From Micropruina glycogenica (lineage in GTDB: Bacteria; Actinomycetota; Actinomycetes; Propionibacteriales; Propionibacteriaceae), in the NCBI RefSeq assembly GCF_039524395.1, contig NZ_BAAAGO010000006.1: a stretch of DNA of 64,000 bases, one strand, 5' to 3'. This document shows positions 1 through 13,316 of the stretch, piece after piece. Below the pieces are notes generated by a model. The model was not told the origin of the DNA. It saw nothing but the letters and a program-made list of their open reading frames with translations, and ran no database searches. Within the stretch, counting starts at the first letter, position 1. Each line of letters starts with the position of its first letter. Both the position numbers and the translations under genes were made by a program.

Positions 1-39
1 GCCAAAGCACGCACCCTCGGCACCCGCCCCGCCGCCTAA
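1..39 (+). CDS. possible C-terminal tail of a gene truncated by the window start
   Basis: Frame 1 reads twelve sense codons ending in TAA at 37-39 (…TLGTRPAA*). It could be the end of a + strand gene that begins before the window, but twelve codons in GC-rich DNA prove little. No function can be given. About 80 bases follow with no recognised feature, then the hairpin that closes the convergent - strand gene. Confidence 0.2.
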   Translation, partial: AKARTLGTRPAA

Positions 40-122
40 CCATCCGGACATTTCATATGAGGCACGCGCCAATCACCCGCGGACATCTTGACGTGAGGCA
101 AGACGCTCGACGCGGGATACGG

Positions 123-151
123 CTCGGCCGCCCCGTGTCGGGGCGGCCGAG
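123..151 (-). terminator. intrinsic-type hairpin after the Pro/Gln-rich protein gene
   Basis: A perfect 13-bp stem (CTCGGCCGCCCCG / CGGGGCGGCCGAG) closes a 3-nt loop. It lies 8 bp past the stop of the - strand gene ending at 160. No clear U-tract follows, which is common for actinobacterial terminators. Confidence 0.75.
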
Positions 152-159
152 TCACACGA

Positions 160-1572
160 TCACGGACGCTCGCCGGTGACCTTCCAGGTGCCGTCCTCAG
201 CCACGGTGCCGTAGACCCGCACCAGCGAGTCGTAGCCCCGGTAGCTGCCCTTGCTGCCCTTCATGGTGCAGGTCCAGCTGATGCTCAGCGACGCCGAGAC
301 CGACAGGTCCGAGGTGTCGAGGGACGGCTTCATGCGGTTGATCGAGTTGGTGCCCGAGGGGGTGCAGGCGATCGTGCTGGGCTTCGCCTTGTCGCCGGAC
401 GGCTGGCGGAACCGAATGCCGCAGTCGTCCCTGACCAGGCTGCCGGGCTTCTTGCACGAGTTCACCAGCTTGGTGGTGGCCGCCTTGAAGTCTTTCAGTG
501 CGTCGTCCGACAGCCCCACCTTGATCTCGAACATGTCGGTGCTCGACGACGACACCGCCTCGACCACGACCTTGTCTTTGCTGAACGTGTAGATCGGGCT
601 GGTGGACGCCAGCGTGTACCCACCGGGAAAGACGTCGATCGAGTCGGCGTCGCCGGGGACTGCGACACCGTTGACGGTGAGGCCGGTGTCGGCCGGGCTG
701 AGACCCTTGACGTAGAGGCGTCCGGTGATCGTGCTCAGGTAGAAAGCGCCGTCGCGCGCGCTCACGTAGAACTTGTCGGTCTTGGTGCGGCCGTTGATCG
801 TGTAGCTGGCCTGCACCTCGGCGCTGTACTTCGTCTCGTCCTGCACGGTCAACTGCAGACCGGTGATCGGTGCGGCCTGCACGGCAGCGGTCATGACCTC
901 TTTGGTGAGAAACGTGCGATCGGGCAGATCGCCACGCACGAGCGCGAAGATGGCGTCGGGGTCGGACGCGGCGAGCGCGTCGTAGTACTTCTGCACGACC
1001 TCGGTGGCCGACGCAGCACCCACCCCGGTGCCCTGCGAGGCGGTCGCCGAGCCGGTGGGGGTGCCGGTGCCGGCGTTGTTGTTGCCACGGTTGAGCTGCA
1101 TCAGGCCGAAGATCAGGGCGACGATCAACACCACGGCGCCACCGATGATGAGCGGCATCTTGTTGTTCTTGGCCGGCTTCGCTCCGGGCACGGGCGCCTG
1201 GCCCCACGCCGGGGGCTGACCCCCTGCAGCGCCGTACTGACCCGGGCCGGACGCCGCAGCACCCGGTGCCTGGTAGCCGCCGGTGGGTTGACCGTAGCCG
1301 GGCTGCTGACCCTGTTGTGCGGGCTGCTGCTGGCCGTAGGGCTGCTGCCCCTGCTGACCGGACGGCTGCTGGCCATAGCCGGGCTGCTGACCGGACGGCT
1401 GCTGACCGAAGCCCGGCTGGCCGGGTGCGCCATAACCCTGTTGACCCGGAGCGCCGTAGCCGGGCTGCTGACCAGGGGCACCGTAGCCCGGCTGGTAAGG
1501 ACTGCCGGCCGACGGCACCTGTGGATTGTGCGGCTGGTTCGGGTTCTGCGGGTTGTTCGGGTCGGTCATCAC
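160..1572 (-). CDS. membrane-anchored protein with Pro/Gly/Gln-rich N-terminus and extracytoplasmic domain
   Basis: A 470-aa protein. Residues about 5-130 are low-complexity repeats of the PGYGAPGQQ/PSGQQ type. A basic patch and one transmembrane helix (about 138-160, LIIGGAVVLIVALIFGL) follow, then a Thr/Ser/Gly linker and an extracytoplasmic region of about 290 residues. The segment starting EVVQKYYDALAASDPDA resembles NTF2-like domains, and a later segment with LTVNGVAV resembles beta-domains of TcaA-type envelope proteins. Such proteins occur in the actinobacterial envelope; the exact role is unknown. The start may be the GTG at 1572 or the ATG directly after it; a GAAGG motif lies upstream of both. 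It appears monocistronic, with a strong hairpin downstream. Confidence 0.75.
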   Translation of the reverse strand: MMTDPNNPQNPNQPHNPQVPSAGSPYQPGYGAPGQQPGYGAPGQQGYGAPGQPGFGQQPSGQQPGYGQQPSGQQGQQPYGQQQPAQQGQQPGYGQPTGGYQAPGAAASGPGQYGAAGGQPPAWGQAPVPGAKPAKNNKMPLIIGGAVVLIVALIFGLMQLNRGNNNAGTGTPTGSATASQGTGVGAASATEVVQKYYDALAASDPDAIFALVRGDLPDRTFLTKEVMTAAVQAAPITGLQLTVQDETKYSAEVQASYTINGRTKTDKFYVSARDGAFYLSTITGRLYVKGLSPADTGLTVNGVAVPGDADSIDVFPGGYTLASTSPIYTFSKDKVVVEAVSSSSTDMFEIKVGLSDDALKDFKAATTKLVNSCKKPGSLVRDDCGIRFRQPSGDKAKPSTIACTPSGTNSINRMKPSLDTSDLSVSASLSISWTCTMKGSKGSYRGYDSLVRVYGTVAEDGTWKVTGERP

Positions 1573-1793
1573 TCACGCCTTCAGTTCGGGATCACTCAAC
1601 TTTACGGGTTCAACGGGCCGCAGAACGTTCCGTGGGCAGTGCTACCCGTGGGCCGCCCAGCCTCTGCGGGCGCGGTTGGTTCGCACGCGCCGGCACCCAG
1701 ACGCATGTTCGCTCGCCGATCAGCCTGTGACGAGCACCGATACCGGCCGGGATGCACGCGCGCGGACTCGGCGCGAGCCCGCTGTGAGGCGTC

Positions 1794-1846
1794 GGTCGAG
1801 CGTGTCGAGACCCTCGTTGGTCAGACGGGTTTCGACACGCTCGACC
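1794..1846. repeat. inverted TCGAGAC-type repeat 3' of uidA
   Basis: Arms 1794-1813 and 1827-1846 pair over 20 bp with one mismatch (GGTCGAGCGTGTCGAGACCC / GGGTTTCGACACGCTCGACC). A further degenerate copy follows up to about 1875. It may terminate uidA. The rest of 1573-1887 holds only the promoter side of the 1572 gene; no coding signal was seen. Confidence 0.7.
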
Positions 1847-1887
1847 AACGTGGGGGGTTCGACAAGCTCAACCAGCGGCAGGGCGGA

Positions 1888-3669
1888 TCAGCGGCCGAGG
1901 TTCGTCCACCGTTCGCGCAGCAGGTGCGCAGCCGCCTTGGGCTTGCGGTCTTGGGTGAAGATGCCCTTCTTGTTGCCGCCCACCCTGAAGATCGCGTTGC
2001 TGGTGCGAAAGTCGGCGAAATTCCAGACGTGTTCGCCCACCACCTGTTCGTAGTCGTCGAACACCCGGTGGTTCATCTCGAGGTAGTCCCTCTGGTACTC
2101 CTCAGACCACGGATCGCCGTTCACCGAATGCATGCCGGCGATCGTGTCGGCACCGTATTCGGTGATGATGATCGGCTTGTTCTCGCTCGCCCAGCCGTCC
2201 ATCTCTTTGCGCCAGTTGCGCTCGGCGTTGCCCAGGTCGGAATGGTCGACGTACCAGCCGTAGTAGCGGTTGAGCATCAGCACGTCCGACATGTCGGCCA
2301 CCTTGCAACCGCCGTGGGGGCTCATCATCACGTTCACGAAGCCGACCGGACGGCTGGGGTCGAGTTCGCGGGCCAGCTCGAACAGCGGCCTGAAGTACTG
2401 CTCCGACGCGTCGGTGTGCGATTCGGGCTCGTTGGCGATCGACCACATCACCACACAGGGATGGTTCTTGTCGCGCTCGATGAGTTCGCGAATCACCTGC
2501 CGGTGCGCGTCCTGCGCGACCTGCCCCAGGGTGTCTGGCGAGAACGTTTCGAGCTTGATGCCGCCGAACACGCCGCCCATCAGGCCCAGGTTGAGCCCGA
2601 CCGCCGTCGTCTCGTCGATCACCACGATGCCCTGCCGGTCGGCGTAGTCGTACACCTCTTCGGCGTAGGGGTAGTGCGACGTGCGGAACGAGTTGGCGCC
2701 GATCCAGTTCATCAGGTCGAAGTCGTGCACCAGGAACGCGTCGTCGTGCCCCTTGCCGCGCACCGGGGTGTCTTCATGCCGGCCGAACCCGGTGAAGTAG
2801 AACGGCTCGCCGTTGATCAAGAACTTCGCGCCGTCGACCTTCACGGTGCGAATGCCCACGGTCTGCTCGTAGCTGTCGACCACCTCAACACCGTCGACCA
2901 GTTCGACCACGGCGGTGTACAGGTAGCCGTCGCCCGGGGCCCACAGGTGCGCGTTCGGCACCCGAAGCTGACCGGACGCCCCGGCGCCGGTCGCCACCTC
3001 GGTGCCGTCGGCGTCCAGCAGCCGCACCCGCACCTCGGCCGTGCCGTCGCCGGCGACGTCGACCGCGTAGTCGACCACGCCGTCGGCGCCGTCGATGTCG
3101 GTGACCACGGTGATGTCGCCCACGTACGTGGTCGGCGTTGCGTACAGCCACACCTGCCGGTGCAGGCCGGCGAAGTTGTAGAAGTCGTGAAAATAGACCT
3201 GCCGACGACCCTCGGGGGTGTCGTTGATGATGCCCGGCGGAACCGTCTCGAAGGTCAGTTCGTTGTTGACCACCGCGGTGATGCGCACCTTCTGGCCGGG
3301 TTCGACCAGGCTGGTGATGTCGGCCTCGAACGGCGTGTAGCCGCCCGAATGCGCCATCACCTCGACGCCGTCCACCCACACCACCGCGGCGTGCGTGGCC
3401 GAATCGAAGCGCAGCACGATGCGCTGCCCGGCCCAGCCACGCGGCACGACCGCCGTGGTCTCGTACCAGGCGTCGCCAACGTGGTCGCGGCTCTCGGCGC
3501 CGGGAATGATGTCGTTGTAGCTGGCCGGCACCGCCATCTCACGCGCGTCGGCCAGAGGGGCCGCGAACCACTGGTCGCGACGTCCGTCACCGGCGGCGTC
3601 GAGACGGAACGACCACAGGCCGCCCAGCGGTTTGCGTTCGCGGGTGGAGGTGTCTTGGGGTCGCAGCAT
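1888..3669 (-). CDS. uidA: beta-glucuronidase (GH2)
   Basis: Hydrolyses beta-D-glucuronides, releasing glucuronate. The protein has 593 residues, close to the 603 of E. coli GusA. It has the GH2 order: N-terminal sugar-binding jelly roll, Ig-like domain, TIM barrel. The acid/base Glu is in IANEP at residue 414 and the nucleophile is in TEYG at 504, almost the same numbers as in E. coli. The NKK (N-x-K) motif near the C-terminus, which reads the glucuronate carboxylate, is present. The ATG at 3669 is chosen because AAGGAG lies 5 bp upstream; longer in-frame starts lack this. No signal peptide is seen, so it is cytoplasmic. It lies 55 bp downstream of larB on the same strand and may be the last gene of a larE-larB-uidA unit. 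Confidence 0.96.
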   Translation of the reverse strand: MLRPQDTSTRERKPLGGLWSFRLDAAGDGRRDQWFAAPLADAREMAVPASYNDIIPGAESRDHVGDAWYETTAVVPRGWAGQRIVLRFDSATHAAVVWVDGVEVMAHSGGYTPFEADITSLVEPGQKVRITAVVNNELTFETVPPGIINDTPEGRRQVYFHDFYNFAGLHRQVWLYATPTTYVGDITVVTDIDGADGVVDYAVDVAGDGTAEVRVRLLDADGTEVATGAGASGQLRVPNAHLWAPGDGYLYTAVVELVDGVEVVDSYEQTVGIRTVKVDGAKFLINGEPFYFTGFGRHEDTPVRGKGHDDAFLVHDFDLMNWIGANSFRTSHYPYAEEVYDYADRQGIVVIDETTAVGLNLGLMGGVFGGIKLETFSPDTLGQVAQDAHRQVIRELIERDKNHPCVVMWSIANEPESHTDASEQYFRPLFELARELDPSRPVGFVNVMMSPHGGCKVADMSDVLMLNRYYGWYVDHSDLGNAERNWRKEMDGWASENKPIIITEYGADTIAGMHSVNGDPWSEEYQRDYLEMNHRVFDDYEQVVGEHVWNFADFRTSNAIFRVGGNKKGIFTQDRKPKAAAHLLRERWTNLGR

Positions 3670-3724
3670 CGTTGCTCCTTGTTTCGAGTCAGTTCTTCTC
3701 AGTGTCGCGGCAGCCGCTGCGGGT

Positions 3725-4441
3725 CTACGAACGGTTGCCATCATTTGTCGTGGGGGCGGGTGCGGCGATCTGGGCGGCCAGGTGGCCGGCGCCGTAGCCG
3801 TTGTCGATGTTGACCACCGCCACGCCGGGCGCGCACGAGTTCAGCATGGTCAGCAGCGGTGCCAGCCCGTCGAACGCTGCGCCGTAGCCCACCGAGGTGG
3901 GCACCGCCACCACCGGGGCCGCCACCAGTCCGGCAACGACGCTGGGCAGGGCGCCGTCCATGCCGGCCACCACCACGACCGCGGCGGCGCTGCGCAGCAG
4001 GTCGAGCCGGGCCAGAATGCGGTGCAGGCCCGCCACGCCCACGTCGACGACCAGTTCGGTGCGCCGTCCCAGTAGTTCGGCGGTGCGCTGCGCCTCGCGC
4101 GCCACCGGCAGGTCGGACGTGCCCGCTGCCGCCACCACGACCAGTCCCCCGCTGGCCTGCGGCGGCTCAGCGGGCCACCACAGCAGCCGCGCTTCGGGGT
4201 CGTGACCGGCTTGTGGCAAGGCGTCCAACACCGCCGTGGCCTGTTCTGCGGACGCCCGCGTGAAGATGGTTCGCGCCTCACGCCGGCCCACCTCGGCCGC
4301 AATCGAACGGAGCTGCTCGGGCGTCTTGAACTCGCAGTAGACAGCCTCGGGGTACCCGCGCCGCCGGGCCCGGTCGAAGTCGAGTTCGGCAACGCCGGTC
4401 AGTTCGGCCGGCGGACGCCACGCCCCCTCGTCGGCGCTCAA
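3725..4441 (-). CDS. larB: LarB-like pyridinium-3,5-biscarboxylic acid mononucleotide synthase
   Basis: LarB carboxylates and hydrolyses nicotinic acid adenine dinucleotide as the first step of nickel-pincer nucleotide synthesis. The 238-aa protein has the family's PurE-like C-terminal half: a GTSDLPVA motif near residue 107, a GMDGALPSVVAGLV motif and a VPTSVGYG motif. The N-terminal part, with DFDRARRRGYPEAV, is also typical. The likely start is a TTG that overlaps the larE stop (TTGA), which suggests translational coupling; the ribosome site is weak. It lies between larE and uidA. LarC, the nickel-inserting partner, and a LarA-type enzyme are not in this window. Confidence 0.9.
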   Translation of the reverse strand: MSADEGAWRPPAELTGVAELDFDRARRRGYPEAVYCEFKTPEQLRSIAAEVGRREARTIFTRASAEQATAVLDALPQAGHDPEARLLWWPAEPPQASGGLVVVAAAGTSDLPVAREAQRTAELLGRRTELVVDVGVAGLHRILARLDLLRSAAAVVVVAGMDGALPSVVAGLVAAPVVAVPTSVGYGAAFDGLAPLLTMLNSCAPGVAVVNIDNGYGAGHLAAQIAAPAPTTNDGNRS

Positions 4442-5280
4442 CGGGTCACCAGCGGCAAAGTGAAGGCCCCTGACTGGACGCCGCCGAGATCGAGACTGAC
4501 GAACCGGAAGCCCGCCGCCCGCACCCCGCCCAACAGCCGGCCGCGCAGTGGTTCGGTGACCGCCCGCACCAGGTCGGCCGCCGGCACCTCGATGCGCGCC
4601 ACGTCGCCGTGATGCCGCACCCTGGCCTCGGCGAAGCCCAGGTCGTGCAGCACCTGCTCGGCCTCATCGATCTGCTGCAGTTTCTCGGCCGTCACCGGCT
4701 CGTGGTGCGGAATGCGCGAGGCCAGGCAGGGCGCAGCGGGCTTGTCGGCGCAGGGCAGCTCGAGCGCCCGGGCCAGCACCCGGACGTCCGCCTTGGTCAG
4801 CCCGGCGGCCGCCAGCGGACGCAGCACCTGGTGGTTGGTCGCCGCCTGGGCGCCCGGCCGGTCGGGGCGCCGTGCGTCGTCCGCGTTCTCGCCGTAGGCC
4901 ACGGCGGTCAGGCCGTGGGTCTTGACCAGCTCGTCGTCGATGCGTTCGAACAGTTCGGTCTTGCAGTGAAAGCAACGGTCGGCGCCGTTGGCCCGGTAGT
5001 CGGCCCGGTCGAGCTCGTTGGTGGTCAGCTCGATCAGCGGTGCCCCGATGCCGGCTGCCACGGCGTGCGCGGCCCGCCGTTCGGCCGCGGCCAGGCTGGC
5101 CGACACCCCCAGAATCGCCAACGTGCGGCCCGGGCCGAGCGCCCGGGTGGCCAGGGCGAGCAGCACCGACGAGTCCACGCCACCCGAAAAGGCGACCCCC
5201 AAGCGCGCCGGGTCGCCCAACGACGCCGTCACCCGGTCGACCAACGCGGTGGCGGCAGGGCTGAGTTCGGTGGTGCTCAT
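4438..5280 (-). CDS. larE: LarE-like ATP-dependent sulfur transferase
   Basis: LarE adenylates the carboxylates of the LarB product and transfers sulfur to them; in Lactobacillus plantarum the sulfur comes from a sacrificial cysteine. The 280-aa protein carries the PP-loop SGGVDSS at residues 32-38, a CFHC pair at 103-106 and a Cys at 185 in PCLASR, the motif region of the donor cysteine. The ATG at 5280 has AGGAGA five bases upstream; the reading frame continues further upstream but without support. It is the first gene of the probable larE-larB(-uidA) unit and diverges from a LacI-family gene. Confidence 0.92.
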   Translation of the reverse strand: MSTTELSPAATALVDRVTASLGDPARLGVAFSGGVDSSVLLALATRALGPGRTLAILGVSASLAAAERRAAHAVAAGIGAPLIELTTNELDRADYRANGADRCFHCKTELFERIDDELVKTHGLTAVAYGENADDARRPDRPGAQAATNHQVLRPLAAAGLTKADVRVLARALELPCADKPAAPCLASRIPHHEPVTAEKLQQIDEAEQVLHDLGFAEARVRHHGDVARIEVPAADLVRAVTEPLRGRLLGGVRAAGFRFVSLDLGGVQSGAFTLPLVTR

Positions 5281-5409
5281 GGGCGTCTCCTGGGTGCGCT
5301 CGCCGATCGGTGAAATGGTTTCTGCCATCAAACAGCGCCCGCGGTCGCTCGCCAAGCCGTTGCCATCGGTTGCTGCCGCTTGACGAGCAGTGACCGTTAC
5401 CATGAGGCC

Positions 5410-6465
5410 GTGACAGAGCAGTCGCGTGCACCTGTGACGATCTACGACGTCGCCAAGGCCGCCGGAGTGGCGCCCTCGACGGTCAGCCGCACCTTCGCGC
5501 GCCCCGGACGGGTCAACGCCGACACCGCCGAACGGGTGCGCCAGGCCGCCGAGCAGTTGGGGTACCGGTCGGCGCAGATTCGGCAGGGGCCGTCCACCAC
5601 GCGCACCAAGCTGCTCGGCGTGATGGTGTCGGACGTCGCGAACCCGTTCTTCAGCCAGCTCATTCGGGGCGCTCAACTGGCCGCCAACGAGGTGGGTTAC
5701 GAGATTCTGCTGGCCGACTGCCGCGAGTCGGGCACCCGAGAGCGGGCCGCGCTCGAGCGGTTGATCCCGGTGGTCGAGGGCTTCGTTATCGGCAGCTCAC
5801 GCATGCCCGACTCGACGCTGCGCATGATCGCCAAGCAGCGGCCCATGGTGTCGATGAACCGTGCCATGGTCGACGTGCCGAGCGTGGTGACCGACAACGC
5901 CGGCGGCGCCCGCATGGCTCTGGAACTGCTGCGCGAGCTGCACCACGACGACGTGTACTACGTGGCCGGCCCTGAGGCGGCCTGGCCCGACGGCATGCGC
6001 TTCAGAGGGCTACGCGACCACGCCCACACGCTCGGCATGACGGTGCACCGGGTGGGGCCCGTGCTGCCCACCTTCGAGGGCGGACTCGCGGCGGCGCGGC
6101 AGTTGGCCGAGCGCCGTCCGACCGCGGTGATCGGCTACAACGACCTGGTGGCCGTGGGCGTGATGCACGGCCTCATGCAGGCCGGCCTGCGGGTGCCCGA
6201 ACAGGTGAGCGTGATCGGGTTCGACGACATTCTGATCGCCCGGCTGGTGCTGCCCACCCTCACCACGGTCGCGGCCCCGATGCGGCAGATGGGTGCCAAC
6301 GCGGTCGGCAACCTGGTCGCCATTTTGAACGGCGCCCGCTCGCAGGCCACCGAGGCGATGGTGATGCCGGTGCAACTGCGGGTGCGCGGCTCGACGGCTC
6401 AGCGCAGCCAGAGGGTTTCGCCTGCGATGGGCGTCGGCCGGGCGTCCGGATCAGGGCCCCAGTAA
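5410..6465 (+). CDS. LacI-family transcriptional regulator
   Basis: A 351-aa sugar-responsive regulator. The N-terminal helix-turn-helix is clear (TIYDVAKAAGVAPSTVSRTF, then a hinge helix at AERVRQAAEQLGY). A periplasmic-binding-protein-like ligand domain follows, with the usual VSVIGFDD motif near the C-terminus. The GTG at 5410 keeps the standard spacing before the HTH; TGAGG lies just upstream. It is divergent from larE with only 129 bp between the starts, so larE-larB-uidA is its most likely target. The ligand is unknown; a glucuronide or sugar acid would fit the neighbouring uidA, but that is inference. Confidence 0.92.
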   Translation: MTEQSRAPVTIYDVAKAAGVAPSTVSRTFARPGRVNADTAERVRQAAEQLGYRSAQIRQGPSTTRTKLLGVMVSDVANPFFSQLIRGAQLAANEVGYEILLADCRESGTRERAALERLIPVVEGFVIGSSRMPDSTLRMIAKQRPMVSMNRAMVDVPSVVTDNAGGARMALELLRELHHDDVYYVAGPEAAWPDGMRFRGLRDHAHTLGMTVHRVGPVLPTFEGGLAAARQLAERRPTAVIGYNDLVAVGVMHGLMQAGLRVPEQVSVIGFDDILIARLVLPTLTTVAAPMRQMGANAVGNLVAILNGARSQATEAMVMPVQLRVRGSTAQRSQRVSPAMGVGRASGSGPQ

Positions 6466-6567
6466 CCGCTGATCGTTGGTCGAGGCGGTGGCTGGTCCGG
6501 ATCGAGAACCGTCCCCGTCCCTGTTCAGGCTGGGCCGCCACCCTGGACCGGCCAGGACGACCTGGCG

Positions 6568-7197
6568 TCAGTCTTCGGCGAGCGTCAGCTCGAGGCCACC
6601 CAGAATGTTGGCCGACAGGTTGTACAGAAACGCAGTGAGCGTGCCGATGGCGGTGAGCAGCACCACGTTGATCACGGCGATCAGCGCCGCGATGCCGAGC
6701 ACCTTGTTGGTGTTCACGAAATCTTCGATGCGCACCTGGGTCTGGTCGTTGGGGTTGCTCAGCAGGGTTTGCAGAATGGCGTTGACCGAATCGAGCAGAC
6801 CCGACGCGCCCACCACCGACCACACCACGTAGGTGGCGAACCAGAACATGATGCCGAAGGCGATCGAGAACAAGAACGACGTCTTCATCACCGACCACGG
6901 GTCGATGCGCGACAACCGCAGCCGGGCCTTGCGGGTGCGCCTGGCCACCGAGCGCGGGCCCGCCGACACCACCGTTGGACGGGCGGCGGCCGGCGGCTGC
7001 TTGTCGGCCGCCGGCGCCTTGTCGGTGACGGCCGGCTGCACCCGGGTCTCGTCCGGCTCTTCGAAGTCGGGAGGGTTCGGCAGCGTCGGCCGATCACTGT
7101 CAGGACGGTAGAGGTCCGATGCGCCTGCACCGGCGGGGGCCGAGCTCCACACGTTGCCCGAGGCGGACGTGCGGGTCGTGCCCTGCTGGTCGCTCAT
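6568..7197 (-). CDS. DUF3566 membrane protein
   Basis: A 209-aa protein with a disordered Pro/Ala-rich N-terminus (about 1-105) and a DUF3566 domain. The domain starts with a basic RKARLRLSRIDPWSVMK segment and has two long hydrophobic stretches around residues 118-140 and 170-200. Members are almost always found directly downstream of gyrA in actinobacteria (Rv0007 in M. tuberculosis); their function is not established. It follows gyrA after 17 bp on the same strand and is probably co-transcribed. The 102-bp space to the convergent LacI-type gene contains a REP-like motif with GAACCGTCCC. Confidence 0.92.
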   Translation of the reverse strand: MSDQQGTTRTSASGNVWSSAPAGAGASDLYRPDSDRPTLPNPPDFEEPDETRVQPAVTDKAPAADKQPPAAARPTVVSAGPRSVARRTRKARLRLSRIDPWSVMKTSFLFSIAFGIMFWFATYVVWSVVGASGLLDSVNAILQTLLSNPNDQTQVRIEDFVNTNKVLGIAALIAVINVVLLTAIGTLTAFLYNLSANILGGLELTLAED

Positions 7198-7214
7198 AGT
7201 TCTCCTCGACTTGC

Positions 7215-9842
<2,628 letters not shown>

Positions 9843-9937
9843 CGGTCAGTCTCCAATCGTGTGTGTCGCTGGTCGAGCGCGGTCGAGACTCGCACTCTGG
9901 TTGGTCGAGCTTGTCGAGACCCCTGGGCGCGGGTAGA

Positions 9938-9961
9938 GATCCCGGCGTTCGCCGGGATGAC
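9938..9961. repeat. short REP palindrome (CCCGGCGTTCGCCGGG type)
   Basis: The core CCCGGCGTTCGCCGGG, flanked by GAGAT and ATGAC, is found with small changes at about 20562, 24913, 25040, 27045, 29901, 38745, 45826, 50688, 57897, 57970 and 58042. All but one lie between genes. Here it follows two TCGAGAC-type repeats at about 9871-9920. Confidence 0.85.
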
Positions 9962-10105
9962 GACGGACGCCCGCTGGTCGAGATCGGTTCCACGGATTCC
10001 GAGCGAAGCGAGGTCACACTCGGAATGAAGGCGAACCGCCAAGGCCCTCCGCTCGGCAGGAGTGTGGTGCGACCGGCCCATTCGCAGCCGTGACACTGAA
10101 GCGGT

Positions 10106-10205
10106 CGGAGAACATGCCCGAGGCAGGTGGGTGGGCGTTCGGAAGATCGAGGGGACGCGTGCGTCCACTCGATCTGGAGATGGGCGGCTCGGGCATGTTC
10201 TCCGG
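10106..10205. repeat. long nested inverted repeat between gyrB and gyrA
   Basis: Perfect 17-bp arms (10106-10122 CGGAGAACATGCCCGAG; 10189-10205) enclose a second imperfect palindrome at 10144-10175 (AGATCGAG…CTCGATCT). A CTCACGTGAG palindrome follows at 10214-10223. The whole could fold into one large stem. It may terminate or attenuate between gyrB and gyrA, or be an immobile element. Confidence 0.8.
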
Positions 10206-10245
10206 CCGCGGCACCTCACGTGAGTGCGAGATAGGGGCACGAGCA

Positions 10246-12252
<2,007 letters not shown>

Positions 12253-12655
12253 TCGGTATTCCTCGCTGACTGTCTCACTCACACAAACACCGCCTCGACC
12301 CAGCGGGCGCACGGCGGCATTCACAACCTCACCAAGTCTACCCTGTGCGGGCGACCCAACCCCAATCCTGAGGGTCTTCGCGACGCAAATTGTGGACAGA
12401 AAGCCCGTGAATGGCTCTGTGAGCCGTTCTGCCCCCTTTCACGGGCCCCCATACCCCCGGCAGGGCTCCGCGGCGCAAAGCGTCACGTGAACAAGTGAGC
12501 AGTGAGCCTGTTGCCACGCCGCCTGAGCCGGCGCCGCGAAGACATTGTGAATCCGACCCCCCGTCCGGGGTGGTCGTACTCACACCATTTCTGCGGTGCC
12601 CCGATCCGGCGGTGCCCCTGCCGTGGCCCGAGCCCCCGCGGCCTAGACTGCGCTC
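12253..12655. other. intergenic region upstream of gyrB
   Basis: This 403-bp divergent space between gyrB and a + strand membrane-protein gene should hold both promoters. I see no convincing gene. A CACGTG core at 12484-12489 resembles only half of a parS site. No hairpin of note was found. Confidence 0.5.
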
Positions 12656-13294
12656 GTGAGCACCGAGGCAGACGGTGCGGGTGACGTTCCCGCCGACGCG
12701 GTCGCCGAACCCGATGACGTCCCTCGGCGGCACCTGCCGGCGTGGCTGATCGCCCTGGCCTGTGCGCTGCTGCTGGTCGGCGGCACGTGGTTGGCCGGCG
12801 GGTTCGATGTCGCGACGTCCCGGCTCTTTCGGCTGCCCGTGGGCACCCAGGTGAACATGGGGCCGATGTCGGTCTCTTTCGATCGCGCCCTCGCCCGACA
12901 CTCGTTCGGGAACTGGTCGCTGTATGTGTTCGGCCACTGTTCGAACAACACCGACGAGCCGCTGCGGTCGAGCGCCGACCGATTGGTCGCCAACGGCTTC
13001 AGCACACGGCACCCGGTGAGCGGCCTGGTGGTCAGCGACGCGTCACTCTTCTTCGGCCCGGGTGAGACGATCGGACGCTCGTCGGTACTCAATCCGGGCA
13101 CGCCGCCGGTGCCCTGCCAGTTGGTGTTCGACTTTGACGACTTTCCGGCCACGAACTTCGTGTCGGTGGGTGTGTCGCGCATGGAGTGGGTCGATCGCAG
13201 CCCGACCGGCGAGGGCGACATGGTCTGGTCGGCGGGGCGGGTGGGGTACCGGTTCGAGGTGCCGGTGGTGATGCAACCCGAGGACGCCCCGTGA
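12656..13294 (+). CDS. single-pass membrane protein with secreted beta-rich domain
   Basis: A 212-aa protein of unknown function. An acidic N-terminus of about 28 residues precedes one transmembrane helix (about 31-50, WLIALACALLLVGGTWLAGG) and a soluble extracytoplasmic domain of about 160 residues. Two Cys residues in that domain (in GHCSNN and VPCQLV) could form a disulfide. The overall pattern of membrane anchor plus Ig-like beta sandwich resembles the two - strand genes ending at 13317 and 13844, toward which it is convergent. The GTG at 12656 is the only reasonable start before the acidic segment. No family is recognised. Confidence 0.7.
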   Translation: MSTEADGAGDVPADAVAEPDDVPRRHLPAWLIALACALLLVGGTWLAGGFDVATSRLFRLPVGTQVNMGPMSVSFDRALARHSFGNWSLYVFGHCSNNTDEPLRSSADRLVANGFSTRHPVSGLVVSDASLFFGPGETIGRSSVLNPGTPPVPCQLVFDFDDFPATNFVSVGVSRMEWVDRSPTGEGDMVWSAGRVGYRFEVPVVMQPEDAP

Positions 13295-13316
13295 CAGTGG
13301 CGGCGACCGGGCTCGC

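Noticed and set aside
1288..3813. Long open frame of 841 codons on the + strand
   Set aside because: It is antisense to the Pro/Gln-rich gene and uidA, has no ribosome site and has no family features; GC-rich DNA commonly keeps such frames open.
12481..12494. Possible third parS site
   Set aside because: Only the CACGTG core and a few flanking bases match; both arms are degenerate.
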